Assembly: GCA_944385445.1 (NCBI GenBank)
Contig: CALWXF010000016.1
Coordinates: 1 to 48,195, forward strand
Source of the DNA: an uncultured Oscillospiraceae bacterium
Lineage (GTDB): Bacteria > Bacillota > Clostridia > Oscillospirales > Oscillospiraceae
Length of the DNA stretch: 48,195 bases
Direction: 5' to 3'
Position numbers and translations under genes: made by a program
Notes under the pieces: model-generated
Seen by the model: the letters and a program-made list of their open reading frames with translations, nothing else
What the model was told of the DNA's origin: nothing
The model's database searches: none
In this document: positions 26,333-35,071 of the stretch, piece by piece
How the letters are laid out: every line of letters starts with the position of its first letter
Numbering within the stretch: the first letter of the stretch is position 1

Positions 26333-27124
26333 TCAGGCTCCTCCGTCCTCCGCCGCCTGGGGCTCCGGGTGGGTACAGGTCAAGGTGCTGTCCTCCCCGG
26401 TGCCAGCCAGATAAATTTGATTGGATTTACACAGCTCCAGCACTGCCAGAAAGGTGGCCACAATTTCCGAGCGGCTTTTACTGCCCCGAAACAGGGCCCG
26501 GAAGTGGGTGACCCCCAAGGTGGTCAGCTGGTCCAGAATCCACCGGGCCTTGGTCTCTACCGGGTAGGGCTCCCGGCCCACAATGCCGTGAAAGGCTCGG
26601 GTGGGCGGCGGGACATTCCCCTCTCCCCGCTGAAACAGCCGCTGTAAGGCCTCGGTGAGGTCCGAAGGTGTGTGCTGATAGCGGTAGATCTTCTCCTGGG
26701 GCAGCGGCTGGGGCTGGCCCACCAGATAGTCCCGCCCGAACTCGTACCGCCCCGCCAACACACTGGTGATACCCTTGATGCGCTCATAACTCTCCTTGTG
26801 CTGGTGCTCCTCCAGGGCCGCCATGAGCTGCTCCATCTCGCTCAAAGCCTCTTCATCGTCGATGGAGAGGAGCATGCGGGTCTTGATGTACACCAGATGG
26901 GCGGCCATGATGACAAACTCACTGGCCACCTCCAGGTTCAGCCGCTCCCGCTGTTCCATCCAATCCAGGTACTGGTCCAGAAGCAGGGTGATGGAGATGT
27001 CCCGGATTTCGATTTTGTTTTTGCTCAGCAGGTGGAGAATGAGGTCCAGAGGCCCGTCAAAGTCCTCCATGCCCTCCTGTCTTACTTTTACCACCTTGTC
27101 CAGATGGTATACCGGGACATCCAT
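26333..27124 (-). CDS. scpA: Segregation and condensation protein A
   Basis: ScpA is the kleisin that bridges the SMC heads. The ATG at 27124 follows GGGGGAGA and gives 263 residues. The N-terminal DFDGPLDLILHLLSKNKIEI motif and ISITLLLDQYLDW are characteristic, as is ASEFVIMAAHLVYIKTRMLL. The C-terminal winged helix (TLGVTHFRALFRGSKSR, then FLAVLELCKSNQI) is complete. It heads the cluster scpA-scpB-DUF2953-gerW-dacF-rluB. Confidence 0.96.
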   Translation of the reverse strand: MDVPVYHLDKVVKVRQEGMEDFDGPLDLILHLLSKNKIEIRDISITLLLDQYLDWMEQRERLNLEVASEFVIMAAHLVYIKTRMLLSIDDEEALSEMEQLMAALEEHQHKESYERIKGITSVLAGRYEFGRDYLVGQPQPLPQEKIYRYQHTPSDLTEALQRLFQRGEGNVPPPTRAFHGIVGREPYPVETKARWILDQLTTLGVTHFRALFRGSKSRSEIVATFLAVLELCKSNQIYLAGTGEDSTLTCTHPEPQAAEDGGA

Positions 27125-27186
27125 ACTTCTCCCCCTTCCTGTGGTGAAATTGAGATTATTATATCGAATTTCACTCAAAAATACAA

Positions 27187-27217
27187 GGGCGCTGTCGGGA
27201 TTCTCCCGCCAGCGCCC
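27187..27217 (-). terminator. Terminator of rnc
   Basis: GGGCGCTG (27187-27194) pairs with CAGCGCCC (27210-27217) with an inner TCGGGA/TCCC pairing. On the minus strand a TATTTTT tract follows, before scpA begins. Confidence 0.75.
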
Positions 27218-27229
27218 ACTTGGGGTCCA

Positions 27230-27910
27230 TCAGGCTTTTGGTCCGGCCAGCTTTTCCAGGGCGGCTCGGGCCGCCATCTGTTCCGCCTCTTTCTTGGTGT
27301 GGCCCTTACCCTGTCCGGCGGGGACGCCGTCCACGGCGGCCTCCATGACGAAAATCCGGGCATGATCCGGCCCAATTTCCCGCACCAGGCGATAGCTCAC
27401 GCTCACTCCGGGCTTGCGCTGCACCAGCTCCTGCAAGGCGGTCTTGTAGTCCCGGTCCACCGCCTTCTCCCGCTCCTTGTCCAGGATAAAGGTGCGGATG
27501 ATGCTCTCGGCGGCGGCCATGCCGCCGTCCAGATACACCGCCGCCAACGTGGCCTCGGTGGCATCGGCCAGAATGGAGGGACGGGTGCGCCCGCCTCCGG
27601 CGGCCTCGCCCTTGCCCAGCTTCAAATAGGCGCCCAAATCCAGGGCCTTGGCCACCTCGTATAAGCTTTCCTCACACACCAACGCTGCACGGGTCCGGGT
27701 CAGCTCCCCCTCCGGCATGTTGGGATGCGAGGAAAACAAATGCTGTGCCACCACAAGGCCCAGGACCGAATCCCCCAAAAACTCCAGCCGCTCGTTGCTG
27801 GTCACGCCCTCCGAGCGGTGCTCGTTGGCGTAGGAGCTATGGGTCATAGCGTGCTCCAGCAGCGATAGGTTCTTAAACTGATACCCCAACTTCTCTTCCA
27901 AACTTTTCAT
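27230..27910 (-). CDS. rnc: Ribonuclease III
   Basis: RNase III cuts double-stranded RNA and processes rRNA precursors. I chose ATG 27910 after GGAGGG, giving 226 residues. The signature NERLEFLGDSVLGLVVA is near residue 40, with the metal-binding Glu and Asp residues, and DATEATLAAVYLDGG lies near 118. A double-stranded RNA-binding domain occupies about 155-223 (YKTALQELVQRK to AEQMAARAALEKL). It follows the acpP terminator. Confidence 0.96.
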   Translation of the reverse strand: MKSLEEKLGYQFKNLSLLEHAMTHSSYANEHRSEGVTSNERLEFLGDSVLGLVVAQHLFSSHPNMPEGELTRTRAALVCEESLYEVAKALDLGAYLKLGKGEAAGGGRTRPSILADATEATLAAVYLDGGMAAAESIIRTFILDKEREKAVDRDYKTALQELVQRKPGVSVSYRLVREIGPDHARIFVMEAAVDGVPAGQGKGHTKKEAEQMAARAALEKLAGPKA

Positions 27911-27923
27911 ACTACCCTCCACG

Positions 27924-27951
27924 AAAAAAGCCCCGCCAGTGGCAGGGCTTT
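27924..27951 (-). terminator. Terminator of acpP
   Basis: AAAGCCCCGCC pairs with GGCAGGGCTTT with one mismatch and a 3-nt loop. On the minus strand it is followed by TTTTTT. Confidence 0.85.
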
Positions 27952-27970
27952 CCCCAAATCAAATGACTTC

Positions 27971-28204
27971 TTACAGATCCAGATGCTCCTGCATGTACTT
28001 GTACAGGTCGCCCACGGTGACGATGGAGCTGATCTCCTCTTCCTCCATCTCCTCCATGCCGAACTCCTCCTCCAGAGCCATGGAGAGGTCCACCAGGTCC
28101 ACAGAATCCGCACCCAGCTCGTCCACAAAGGCGGTATCCTTGGTGATGGCGTCAGCGTCCACGCCAAACTGCTCGGCAATCAAGGCACACAATTTTTCAA
28201 ACAT
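27971..28204 (-). CDS. acpP: Acyl carrier protein
   Basis: The 77-residue acidic protein carries growing fatty acyl chains on a phosphopantetheine attached to the Ser of the motif GADSVDLVDL (near residue 36). Length, charge and helix pattern are typical. It has its own consensus promoter (28244-28272) and terminator and lies between plsX and rnc, as in many Firmicutes. Confidence 0.97.
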   Translation of the reverse strand: MFEKLCALIAEQFGVDADAITKDTAFVDELGADSVDLVDLSMALEEEFGMEEMEEEEISSIVTVGDLYKYMQEHLDL

Positions 28205-28223
28205 ACTTTTCTCAAGCTCCTTT

Positions 28224-28246
28224 TATGTTGCTTTGGTAACAACATA
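28224..28246 (-). promoter_or_regulatory. Inverted repeat at the acpP promoter
   Basis: TATGTTG (28224-28230) and CAACATA (28240-28246) are perfect 7-bp arms with a 9-base spacer. The left arm in the transcription sense overlaps the -10 box. It could be an operator for a fatty-acid regulator or a 5' stem in the mRNA. It does not match the FapR consensus that I know. Confidence 0.45.
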
Positions 28247-28272
28247 ATAGGGGCTTGCTGCCTCCCTGTCAA
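28244..28272 (-). promoter_or_regulatory. Promoter of acpP
   Basis: On the minus strand TTGACA (28272-28267), a 17-base spacer and TATTAT (28249-28244) lie about 40 bases before the acpP ATG. This is a strong consensus match. Confidence 0.85.
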
Positions 28273-28290
28273 GTGTCTTTTTGACAGTTT

Positions 28291-29352
28291 TTACTCCGCA
28301 GTCCCGTCTGTCTCCTGCTTTTTTGCCAAGCCCTTCACGGGCAGGCGCATGTACTCCACGTTTTCCGTGATATCCTCGATGATGCCGGACTTACTGTACT
28401 CCATGGCCTGACGGATGGCGTTCTTCATGGCATAGCCGTCCGAGGAGCCGTGGGCCTTGATCACCGGGTGGGAAATGCCCATCAGGGGCGTGCCGCCCAC
28501 CTCGCCGGAATCCATCTTCTTTTTGAACTCCCGCAGGCCGTCCTTCACCAGCAGGGCGGCAATCTTGGTCTTGAGGCTGGACAAGAACATCTTCTTAATC
28601 TCCCGGGCCATGTAGATGCCCACGCCCTCCATGGTCTTGAGGAAGATGTTGCCGGAGTAGCCATCGGAGACGATGACATCCACCGAACCGGACACCGCCT
28701 CCCGGGCCTCCACGTTGCCCACGAAGTTGATGCGGCCCTCATCCGAGGCCTTTTGCAGCAGACCGTAGGCCTCCCGCTGCAAGTCGGTGCCCTTGGAGGG
28801 CTCCGCTCCGATGTTCAGAAGGCCCACCTTGGGCTCGGGCCGACCCAACACCCGCTCAGCGTAGTAGCTGCCCATAAAGGCAAACTGGAGCAGGAACTCC
28901 GGGGTGCACTCGGCGGTGGCGCCGCAGTCGATGAGCACCGCCCCGCCGTTGCCCGTGGGCACCACGGGGGCCAGAGCAGCCCGGCGAATGCCCTTGATGC
29001 GCTTGGTCATCAGGGTGGCGGCAGACAGCAGGGCTCCGGTGGAACCGGCGGAGACAAAGGCGTCTCCGGTGCCGTCCTTGAGCAGGTTCAGGCCCACGGT
29101 GAGGGAGGAGTCCTTCTTCTCCTTGAAGGCGGTGGCGGGGTTGTCACACATCTCCACCACCTGGTCGGCGTGGGTAATCTCCAGGCCCTGGGGCACCTCA
29201 TTGACCCCCTCCTTGTGCAGGGCCTCCAGAATCTCCTCTCCACGGCCCACCAGTACCACTTCTACCCCGTACTCAGCAATGGCGTCCAAGGCACCTCGCA
29301 CTGGTGCCTGAGGGGCGTTGTCACCGCCCATGGCGTCTACAATGATCTTCAT
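28291..29352 (-). CDS. plsX: Phosphate acyltransferase PlsX
   Basis: PlsX makes acyl-phosphate from acyl-ACP for the PlsY step of phospholipid synthesis. The 353-residue protein begins MKIIVDAMGGDNAPQAPVRG, with the further signatures VSAGSTGALLSAATLM, LLNIGAEPSKGTD and ISHPVIKAHGSSDGYAM. It is complete. It begins 16 bases after the trmFO stop and precedes acpP. Confidence 0.97.
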   Translation of the reverse strand: MKIIVDAMGGDNAPQAPVRGALDAIAEYGVEVVLVGRGEEILEALHKEGVNEVPQGLEITHADQVVEMCDNPATAFKEKKDSSLTVGLNLLKDGTGDAFVSAGSTGALLSAATLMTKRIKGIRRAALAPVVPTGNGGAVLIDCGATAECTPEFLLQFAFMGSYYAERVLGRPEPKVGLLNIGAEPSKGTDLQREAYGLLQKASDEGRINFVGNVEAREAVSGSVDVIVSDGYSGNIFLKTMEGVGIYMAREIKKMFLSSLKTKIAALLVKDGLREFKKKMDSGEVGGTPLMGISHPVIKAHGSSDGYAMKNAIRQAMEYSKSGIIEDITENVEYMRLPVKGLAKKQETDGTAE

Positions 29353-29368
29353 CTCCGGCCCTCCTCTG

Positions 29369-30670
29369 TTATAGCTTCTCTCGCAGGGCGTCCACCAGCT
29401 CCAGAGAGCGGCGGGACAGCTCTGCGTTTTTGTTCCGCTTGCCCTTGACCTTGTGGTCCAGGGGCGGCATGATTCCAAAATTGATGTTCATGGGCTGGAA
29501 GTCCACCACGCTCTCGTTGCTCACATACTGAGCCAGAGCGCCCAGGGCGGTCTCCCGGGGGAAGTCCACAGGGGGCTTACCCAGCAGGCGGTGGGCAAGC
29601 TCCACCCCGGCCACAAAGCCGGAGGCGGTGGACTCCACATACCCCTCTACGCCGGTGATCTGTCCGGCAAAGCAGATGCGCTCCTGGCCCCGCACCCGGT
29701 AGTAGGAATCCAGCAGGCGGGGGGAATCCAGGTAGGTGTTGCGGTGCATCACCCCGTAGCGCACATATTCCGCATGGGCCAGGGCGGGAATCATGGAGAA
29801 CACCCGTTTCTGCTCTCCCCACTTCAAATGGGTCTGGAAGCCCACGATGTTGTACAGAGTGCCCTGGGCATTGTCCCGGCGCAGCTGCACCACGGCGTAG
29901 GGCTCCTTCCCCGTCTTGGGGTCGGGCAGGCCCTTGGGCTTGAGGGGGCCAAAACACAAGGTCTGTTCCCCCCGCCGGGCCATGACCTCCACGGGCATAC
30001 AGCCCTCAAACACCCGGCCGTCCTCAAAGCCGTGGACAGGGGCCTCTTCGGCCTGGCACAGCTCCTTCCAGAAGTCTAGGTACTCCTCCCGGCTCATGGC
30101 GCAGTTGATGTAATCCGCCGTGCCCCGGTCATACCGGGAGGCAAACCAGGCGTGATCCATGTCGATGCTCTCATAGGTTACAATGGGAGCGGCGGCATCG
30201 TAGAAATTCAAATACCCGCTGTTGGGGAAGAGCTTGGCAATCTCCTCCGACAGCCCTTCCGAAGTGAGGGGTCCGCTGGCAAGGATGACCTCCCCCTCCG
30301 GGATGTGGGTGACCTCCCCCTCCACCACGGTGATGTTGGGGTGGCTGCGCACGGCGTCGGTGACCGCCTGGGAGAAGGCCTCCCGGTCCACGGCCAGAGC
30401 GCCCCCCGCCTCCACACGGGTTTGGTCGGCGCAGCGCAGGATGAGAGAGCCACAGCGGCGCAGCTCCTCCTTCAGCAGCCCCACCGCATTCTCCAGCTGG
30501 TCGGAGCGGAGGGAGTTGGAGCACACCAGCTCCGCAAAGCCAGCACTGTGGTGGGCGGGGGTCATCTTGTGGGGCTTCATCTCGTGCAGGGTCACCCCAA
30601 TCCCCCGCTGGGCCAGCTGCCAGGCGGCTTCACAGCCGGCCAGGCCTGCGCCAATGATGGTTACATTCAT
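29369..30670 (-). CDS. trmFO: tRNA (uracil-54) methyltransferase TrmFO
   Basis: This flavoenzyme forms ribothymidine at position 54 of tRNA using methylenetetrahydrofolate. The 433-residue protein starts MNVTIIGAGLAGCEAAWQLA (FAD-binding GAGLAG at 7-12), followed by VTLHEMKPHKMTPAHHS and FAELVCSNSLRSDQ. Further motifs are MPVEVMARRGEQTL and GQITGVEGYVESTASGFVAG. The length is typical. It lies between topA and plsX, with short spacers. Confidence 0.97.
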   Translation of the reverse strand: MNVTIIGAGLAGCEAAWQLAQRGIGVTLHEMKPHKMTPAHHSAGFAELVCSNSLRSDQLENAVGLLKEELRRCGSLILRCADQTRVEAGGALAVDREAFSQAVTDAVRSHPNITVVEGEVTHIPEGEVILASGPLTSEGLSEEIAKLFPNSGYLNFYDAAAPIVTYESIDMDHAWFASRYDRGTADYINCAMSREEYLDFWKELCQAEEAPVHGFEDGRVFEGCMPVEVMARRGEQTLCFGPLKPKGLPDPKTGKEPYAVVQLRRDNAQGTLYNIVGFQTHLKWGEQKRVFSMIPALAHAEYVRYGVMHRNTYLDSPRLLDSYYRVRGQERICFAGQITGVEGYVESTASGFVAGVELAHRLLGKPPVDFPRETALGALAQYVSNESVVDFQPMNINFGIMPPLDHKVKGKRNKNAELSRRSLELVDALREKL

Positions 30671-30690
30671 AGCTCTTCCTTTATCGTTTC

Positions 30691-33015
30691 TCAGGCCTCT
30701 TCCGCCTCTTTGGCGGCTTTGGCCGTGGTTTTCTTGGTGGTCGTCTTCTTGGTGGTGGCCTTTTTGGCCGTGCTCTTCTTGGTGGCAGTCTTTTTGGCCG
30801 TGGTCTTCTTCTTGGTCTCGCCCTGGGCCTGCTCCTGACCTTCCACTTGCTGGGCTGCCTCGCCCTCTTCAGTCTTCTTGCGGAAGCCGCCCCGCTTCTC
30901 CTCCGGCAGGAAGTTGGGGCACTTCTCATTGATGCAGAAGGGGCGCTTGTAGCCCCGGCCCGCCTTTTTGAACATGGTGTGGCCGCACTCGGGGCAACAG
31001 TCCTTCACGGGCACGTCCCAGGTGCGGAACTCACAGCGGCGGCTCTCATCCTTGCTGTTGAGGTGCTCACAGCAGTAGTAGGTATACTGCTTGTGGGTCT
31101 TCTTGCTGGTGCCGGTGCGCTTGACCAGGCGGCCACCGCACAGGGGGCACTTGCCCGGCATCTCCACCACCAGAGGCATGGTGAAGTTGCACTCCGGCCA
31201 GCCGGGACAGGCCAGGAAGCGGCCAAACCGCCCGGACTTCACCACCAGGTTCCGCCCGCACTCGGGGCAGATCTCCTCGGAGACCTCGTCGGGAACCTTG
31301 ATGCGCTCCCCGTCCAGCTCGCTCTCCGCCTTCTTCATCTCCTGGTCAAAGTCGGTGTAGAAGTCGGACAGCACCTGCTTCCAGTTCACCTCACCCGTCT
31401 CCACCTTGTCCAGACGCTCCTCCATCTGGGCGGTAAAGGCGGGGTCCACAATGTCGGAGAATTTATCCTTCATAAGCCCCGTGACCACTTCTCCCAGGGG
31501 GGTGGGCCGCAGATGTTTGCCCTCCTTGACCACATACTCCCGGTCGGTGATGGTGGAGATGGTGGGGGCATAGGTGGAGGGTCGGCCAATGCCCTTCTCC
31601 TCCAGGGCCCGGATGAGGGTGGCCTCGGTGAACCGGGCGGGGGGCTGTGTGAAGTGCTGAGAGGGGCTCAGGTCGTCCAGACGCAGGGCCTCCCCCTCCT
31701 TCAAGTCAGGCAGCGGGGACTGAGGCGCCTCGTCCTCGTCGTCCCGGCTCTCCTCATACACGGCGGTGAAGCCGGAGAACTTGATGGAGGAGTGGCTGGC
31801 CCGGAACTGGTACCCGGCGCTCTCCACCTCAATGGACACGCTGTCATAGACGGCCTGGGCCATCTGGCAGGCCAGGAACCGGCTCCAGATGAGCTTGTAC
31901 AGCCGATACTGCTCACTGGTCAGGTCCTTCTTCAGCTGCTCCGGGGTGAGGTTTACATCCGAGGGACGGATGGCCTCGTGGGCGTCCTGGGCAGAGTCCT
32001 TGGCCTTGAAGCGGCGGGTCTTTTCGGGATAGTACTCCTTGCCGTACCGAGCCTCGATGAAGGTCTTGGCAGAGGCCAGAGCCTCCTCAGACAGGCGCAG
32101 AGAGTCGGTTCTCATGTAGGTGATGAGACCCACGGTGCCCTCTCCGGCAATGTCCACGCCCTCATACAGCTGCTGGGCCACGGACATGGTGCGCCGAGGG
32201 GTCATGTTCAGCTTTCGAGAGGCCTCCTGCTGCAAGGTGGAGGTGATAAAGGGCGGGGCGGGGTTGCGCTTTTTGTCCTGGCGCTTCACCGCCCGCACTG
32301 TAAAGGTGTCCGCCTTCACGGCGTCCATGACCTCCTGCACCTCCTGGGCGTTGCCCAGCTCCATCTTCTTGTCCCGGCCGTAGAACTCCGCCCGGAAGGC
32401 GCCGATGTTGGGGGCGATGCGGCCCAGGTCGGCGGTGATGGACCAGTACTCCTTGGGGACGAAGGCGCGAATCTCCTCCTCCCGCTCCACCACCAGGCGG
32501 GTGGCCACGGACTGCACCCGGCCCGCAGACAGGCCACGGCGGATCTTCTTCCACAGCAAAGGGGAGAGCTGATAGCCCACGATGCGGTCCAGAATGCGCC
32601 GGGCCTGCTGGGCGTCCACCAGGTTCTGGTCAATCTCCCGGGGCGAAGCGATGGACTCGGTGACCACCTTGCGGGTGATCTCATTGAAGGTGACCCGGCA
32701 GGTCTTCTCCTTGGGCACGCCCAGCACCGACTGCAAGTGCCAGGAGATAGCCTCTCCCTCTCGGTCAGGGTCGGTGGCCAGATAGACACGCTGGCTGTCC
32801 TTGGCGGCTTTTCTCAGCTCGGAAATGGTCTCTTCCTTATACTTAATATCCTGATAGTCCGGCTCGAAGGTGGTCACGTCCACGCCCAGCTTGCTCTTGG
32901 GCAGGTCCCGCACATGGCCCATGGACGCCTTCACCTGATAGTCCGGCCCCAAATATTTTCCAATGGTTTTAGCCTTAGCTGGTGACTCTACAATCACCAA
33001 ATTCGTATTTCCCAT
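30691..33015 (-). CDS. topA: DNA topoisomerase I
   Basis: The enzyme relaxes negative supercoils. The 774-residue protein begins MGNTNLVIVESPAKAKTIGK, the start of the TOPRIM domain, which includes ATDPDREGEAISWHL. The active-site Tyr is in GLITYMRTDSLRLS near residue 297. Three zinc ribbons follow, beginning CPECGRNLVV, CPLCGGRLVK and CPECGHTMFK. The last 45 residues are a low-complexity KKTTAKK-type tail of about eight repeats, which probably adds nonspecific DNA contact. Tail length varies in the family. Confidence 0.97.
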   Translation of the reverse strand: MGNTNLVIVESPAKAKTIGKYLGPDYQVKASMGHVRDLPKSKLGVDVTTFEPDYQDIKYKEETISELRKAAKDSQRVYLATDPDREGEAISWHLQSVLGVPKEKTCRVTFNEITRKVVTESIASPREIDQNLVDAQQARRILDRIVGYQLSPLLWKKIRRGLSAGRVQSVATRLVVEREEEIRAFVPKEYWSITADLGRIAPNIGAFRAEFYGRDKKMELGNAQEVQEVMDAVKADTFTVRAVKRQDKKRNPAPPFITSTLQQEASRKLNMTPRRTMSVAQQLYEGVDIAGEGTVGLITYMRTDSLRLSEEALASAKTFIEARYGKEYYPEKTRRFKAKDSAQDAHEAIRPSDVNLTPEQLKKDLTSEQYRLYKLIWSRFLACQMAQAVYDSVSIEVESAGYQFRASHSSIKFSGFTAVYEESRDDEDEAPQSPLPDLKEGEALRLDDLSPSQHFTQPPARFTEATLIRALEEKGIGRPSTYAPTISTITDREYVVKEGKHLRPTPLGEVVTGLMKDKFSDIVDPAFTAQMEERLDKVETGEVNWKQVLSDFYTDFDQEMKKAESELDGERIKVPDEVSEEICPECGRNLVVKSGRFGRFLACPGWPECNFTMPLVVEMPGKCPLCGGRLVKRTGTSKKTHKQYTYYCCEHLNSKDESRRCEFRTWDVPVKDCCPECGHTMFKKAGRGYKRPFCINEKCPNFLPEEKRGGFRKKTEEGEAAQQVEGQEQAQGETKKKTTAKKTATKKSTAKKATTKKTTTKKTTAKAAKEAEEA

Positions 33016-33021
33016 AGATTC

Positions 33022-34266
33022 TTACTCCATTTTCAGTTTCACCGCTGCCCGGAATCGCTTGTCCTTTCCCTGGATCACAAACCCTTGCAGCTGCAACATG
33101 GTCAGAGCGGCCAGAACCTGTCTGGCAGAGCGCTGGGTGTGCTCCACCAGTCCGTCCACTCCCTTGGCTCCCTCTTGCAGAGCCAGGAGCACCACCTGCT
33201 CGTCGTCGGTCAGGTTTTTTCGGCACTCCTTCCAGTCAATATATTCCATGCTTTCGGGATTGTCAACCTCTTTTTCCGCAGCGGGGGCCGTTTTGGGGGA
33301 AACAGGAGCCGATTGTGCCTGCTCCAACTGCTGCAATCTCTGCTCCACCACCTGGGGATTCAGAGGGGGCTGTACCCCTAATTTTTCCGGGAAACGATCC
33401 CGCCATTCACACAGGATATCCTCCCCACAGGTCACCAGTTTGGCGGCTCCCTCCTGGATGAGGCGGTTGGTGCCCTCGCTGGCCGGGGCATCAATGGCAC
33501 CGGGCACGGCGTATACGTCCCGGTTCTGGTCCAGGGCGTGGCTGGCTGTGATGAGAGCACCGCCCCGCCGGGGGCTCTCCACCACCACAACGCCCAGGGC
33601 CAGGCCGCTGATGATGCGGTTGCGCACCGGAAAGTGGCTGCCCTTATGCTCCGTGCCCGGGGGATATTCCGAGAGGAGGAGCCCGGAAGCTGCCACATCC
33701 TCATAGAGGAAGCGGTGGTACCGGGGATAAATGACGTCCAGTCCTCCGGCCAACACACTCACCACCGTGCCCCCGGCCATGAGGGCTCCCCGGATGGAGG
33801 CTGCATCAATGCCCTGGGCCATCCCGGATACCACCAGGGCTCCGCCGTGGGTCAGCTCCATGGCCAGCTTCCCCGCCACCCGCTCCCCATAGGGGGTGCA
33901 GCTGCGAGTACCCACCATGGCAATGGCCACCTGGTCGTCCAGGGAGATGGGCCGTCCCTTGGCGTAGAGCACCAGGGGCGGCTGGGGGATGTTCTCCAGC
34001 CGCTGGGGATACACGGCATCCTGACGGGTCATCACCCGGATGCCCAGCTGGTCGCAGCGGTCCAAAATCCGCTCCACCTCTCCCATGGACTTGTCCTTGA
34101 GAGAGGCCCGGGCCAGGCCGCTGAGCCCGGTCAGCTCGTCCACGTCCTTGGCATGGGCGTAATACACCCGCTCCGGTCCGCCGAAGTGGTCCAGCACCCG
34201 CTGCATGGTCACACCTGCCAGGCCCTTCCTGGTGGACAACCACACCCAATATTTTAAGTGGGACAC
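33022..34266 (-). CDS. dprA: DNA-processing protein DprA
   Basis: DprA binds incoming single-stranded DNA and loads RecA in natural transformation. The GTG at 34266 is my choice (414 residues, beginning MSHLKYWVWLSTRKG). The Rossmann core contains AIAMVGTRSCTPYGERVAGKLA, VSGMAQGIDAASIRGAL, GTVVSVLAGGLDVIYP and SGLALGVVVVE. The C-terminus has a winged-helix-like segment (LTDDEQVVLLALQEGAKGVDGL). It sits 6 bases upstream of topA, the classical order. No competence pilus genes are in the window. Confidence 0.95.
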   Translation of the reverse strand: MSHLKYWVWLSTRKGLAGVTMQRVLDHFGGPERVYYAHAKDVDELTGLSGLARASLKDKSMGEVERILDRCDQLGIRVMTRQDAVYPQRLENIPQPPLVLYAKGRPISLDDQVAIAMVGTRSCTPYGERVAGKLAMELTHGGALVVSGMAQGIDAASIRGALMAGGTVVSVLAGGLDVIYPRYHRFLYEDVAASGLLLSEYPPGTEHKGSHFPVRNRIISGLALGVVVVESPRRGGALITASHALDQNRDVYAVPGAIDAPASEGTNRLIQEGAAKLVTCGEDILCEWRDRFPEKLGVQPPLNPQVVEQRLQQLEQAQSAPVSPKTAPAAEKEVDNPESMEYIDWKECRKNLTDDEQVVLLALQEGAKGVDGLVEHTQRSARQVLAALTMLQLQGFVIQGKDKRFRAAVKLKME

Positions 34267-34294
34267 CGTTCCCCGCCCCCTTCTCTCTCCTTTA

Positions 34295-35071
34295 TCATTG
34301 GTCTCTGGCCATCTCCCAGAGCACCACCGACGCCGCCACGGCGGCGTTGAGGGATTCACATCGCTCCACCATGGGAATTTTCACCGTCTTCTCGCACAGC
34401 TGCAAGCTCAGCTGGGACACGCCCCGGCCCTCGCTGCCGATGATCACGCCGCTGCGGGCCAGAAACACCTGCCGCACGTCCACGGTGTCCTCCCGCAGGG
34501 CGGTGGCATACAGAGGAATGTCCGCTGCCCGGAGCCGTGCCGCCGCCTGCTCCAGGGTGCACTCCCACACAGGCAGGCGGAAAGCCGCCCCCATGGTGGA
34601 CCGCACCGTCTTGGGGCTCCAGGGGTCGGCACAGCCGGAGCACAGGATCAGGCCGTCCGCCCCGAAGGCGTCAGCGGTGCGCCAAATGGTGCCCACGTTG
34701 CCTGGGTCCTGCACCCCGTCCAAAATGAGGTATCGGTTCCCCGTCAACTGCTCCGGCAGCTCCAAAGCGGGGGTGCGACAGACAAACACCACCCCCTGGG
34801 GGGTCTGGGTCTGGGCCACCGCCTCCAGCAGGGAGTCCGGGACCTCCACCACCCGCACGTCGTCAGGCAGCTGGGGCAGGGTGACGCCGGAGGCGTACAC
34901 CACCGTCTCCAGGGGAATACGCCAACGCACCGCCTCCTGGAGCAGCTTGGGCCCCTCCCCCACGAATACCCCCTCGTCCCGTCGGGCACTGCGCTTGCTG
35001 CCCAGCTTGCGCAGCCGGGTGACCAGGGGGTTGGAGCGGCTGGATATCACTTCATGTCTCATTTGTCGCAT
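34295..35071 (-). CDS. TrmH/SpoU family RNA methyltransferase
   Basis: This is a 2'-O-methyltransferase of the SPOUT class acting on rRNA or tRNA. The 258-residue protein has an N-terminal substrate-binding domain (NPLVTRLRKLGSKRSARRD, then GVFVGEGPKLL) and a C-terminal knot with LDGVQDPGNVGTIWRTADAF, IIGSEGRGVS and IPMVERCESLNAAVAASVV. RlmB or a relative is the best guess; the target nucleotide is unclear. It overlaps the ktrA stop by 13 bases. Confidence 0.93.
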   Translation of the reverse strand: MRQMRHEVISSRSNPLVTRLRKLGSKRSARRDEGVFVGEGPKLLQEAVRWRIPLETVVYASGVTLPQLPDDVRVVEVPDSLLEAVAQTQTPQGVVFVCRTPALELPEQLTGNRYLILDGVQDPGNVGTIWRTADAFGADGLILCSGCADPWSPKTVRSTMGAAFRLPVWECTLEQAAARLRAADIPLYATALREDTVDVRQVFLARSGVIIGSEGRGVSQLSLQLCEKTVKIPMVERCESLNAAVAASVVLWEMARDQ

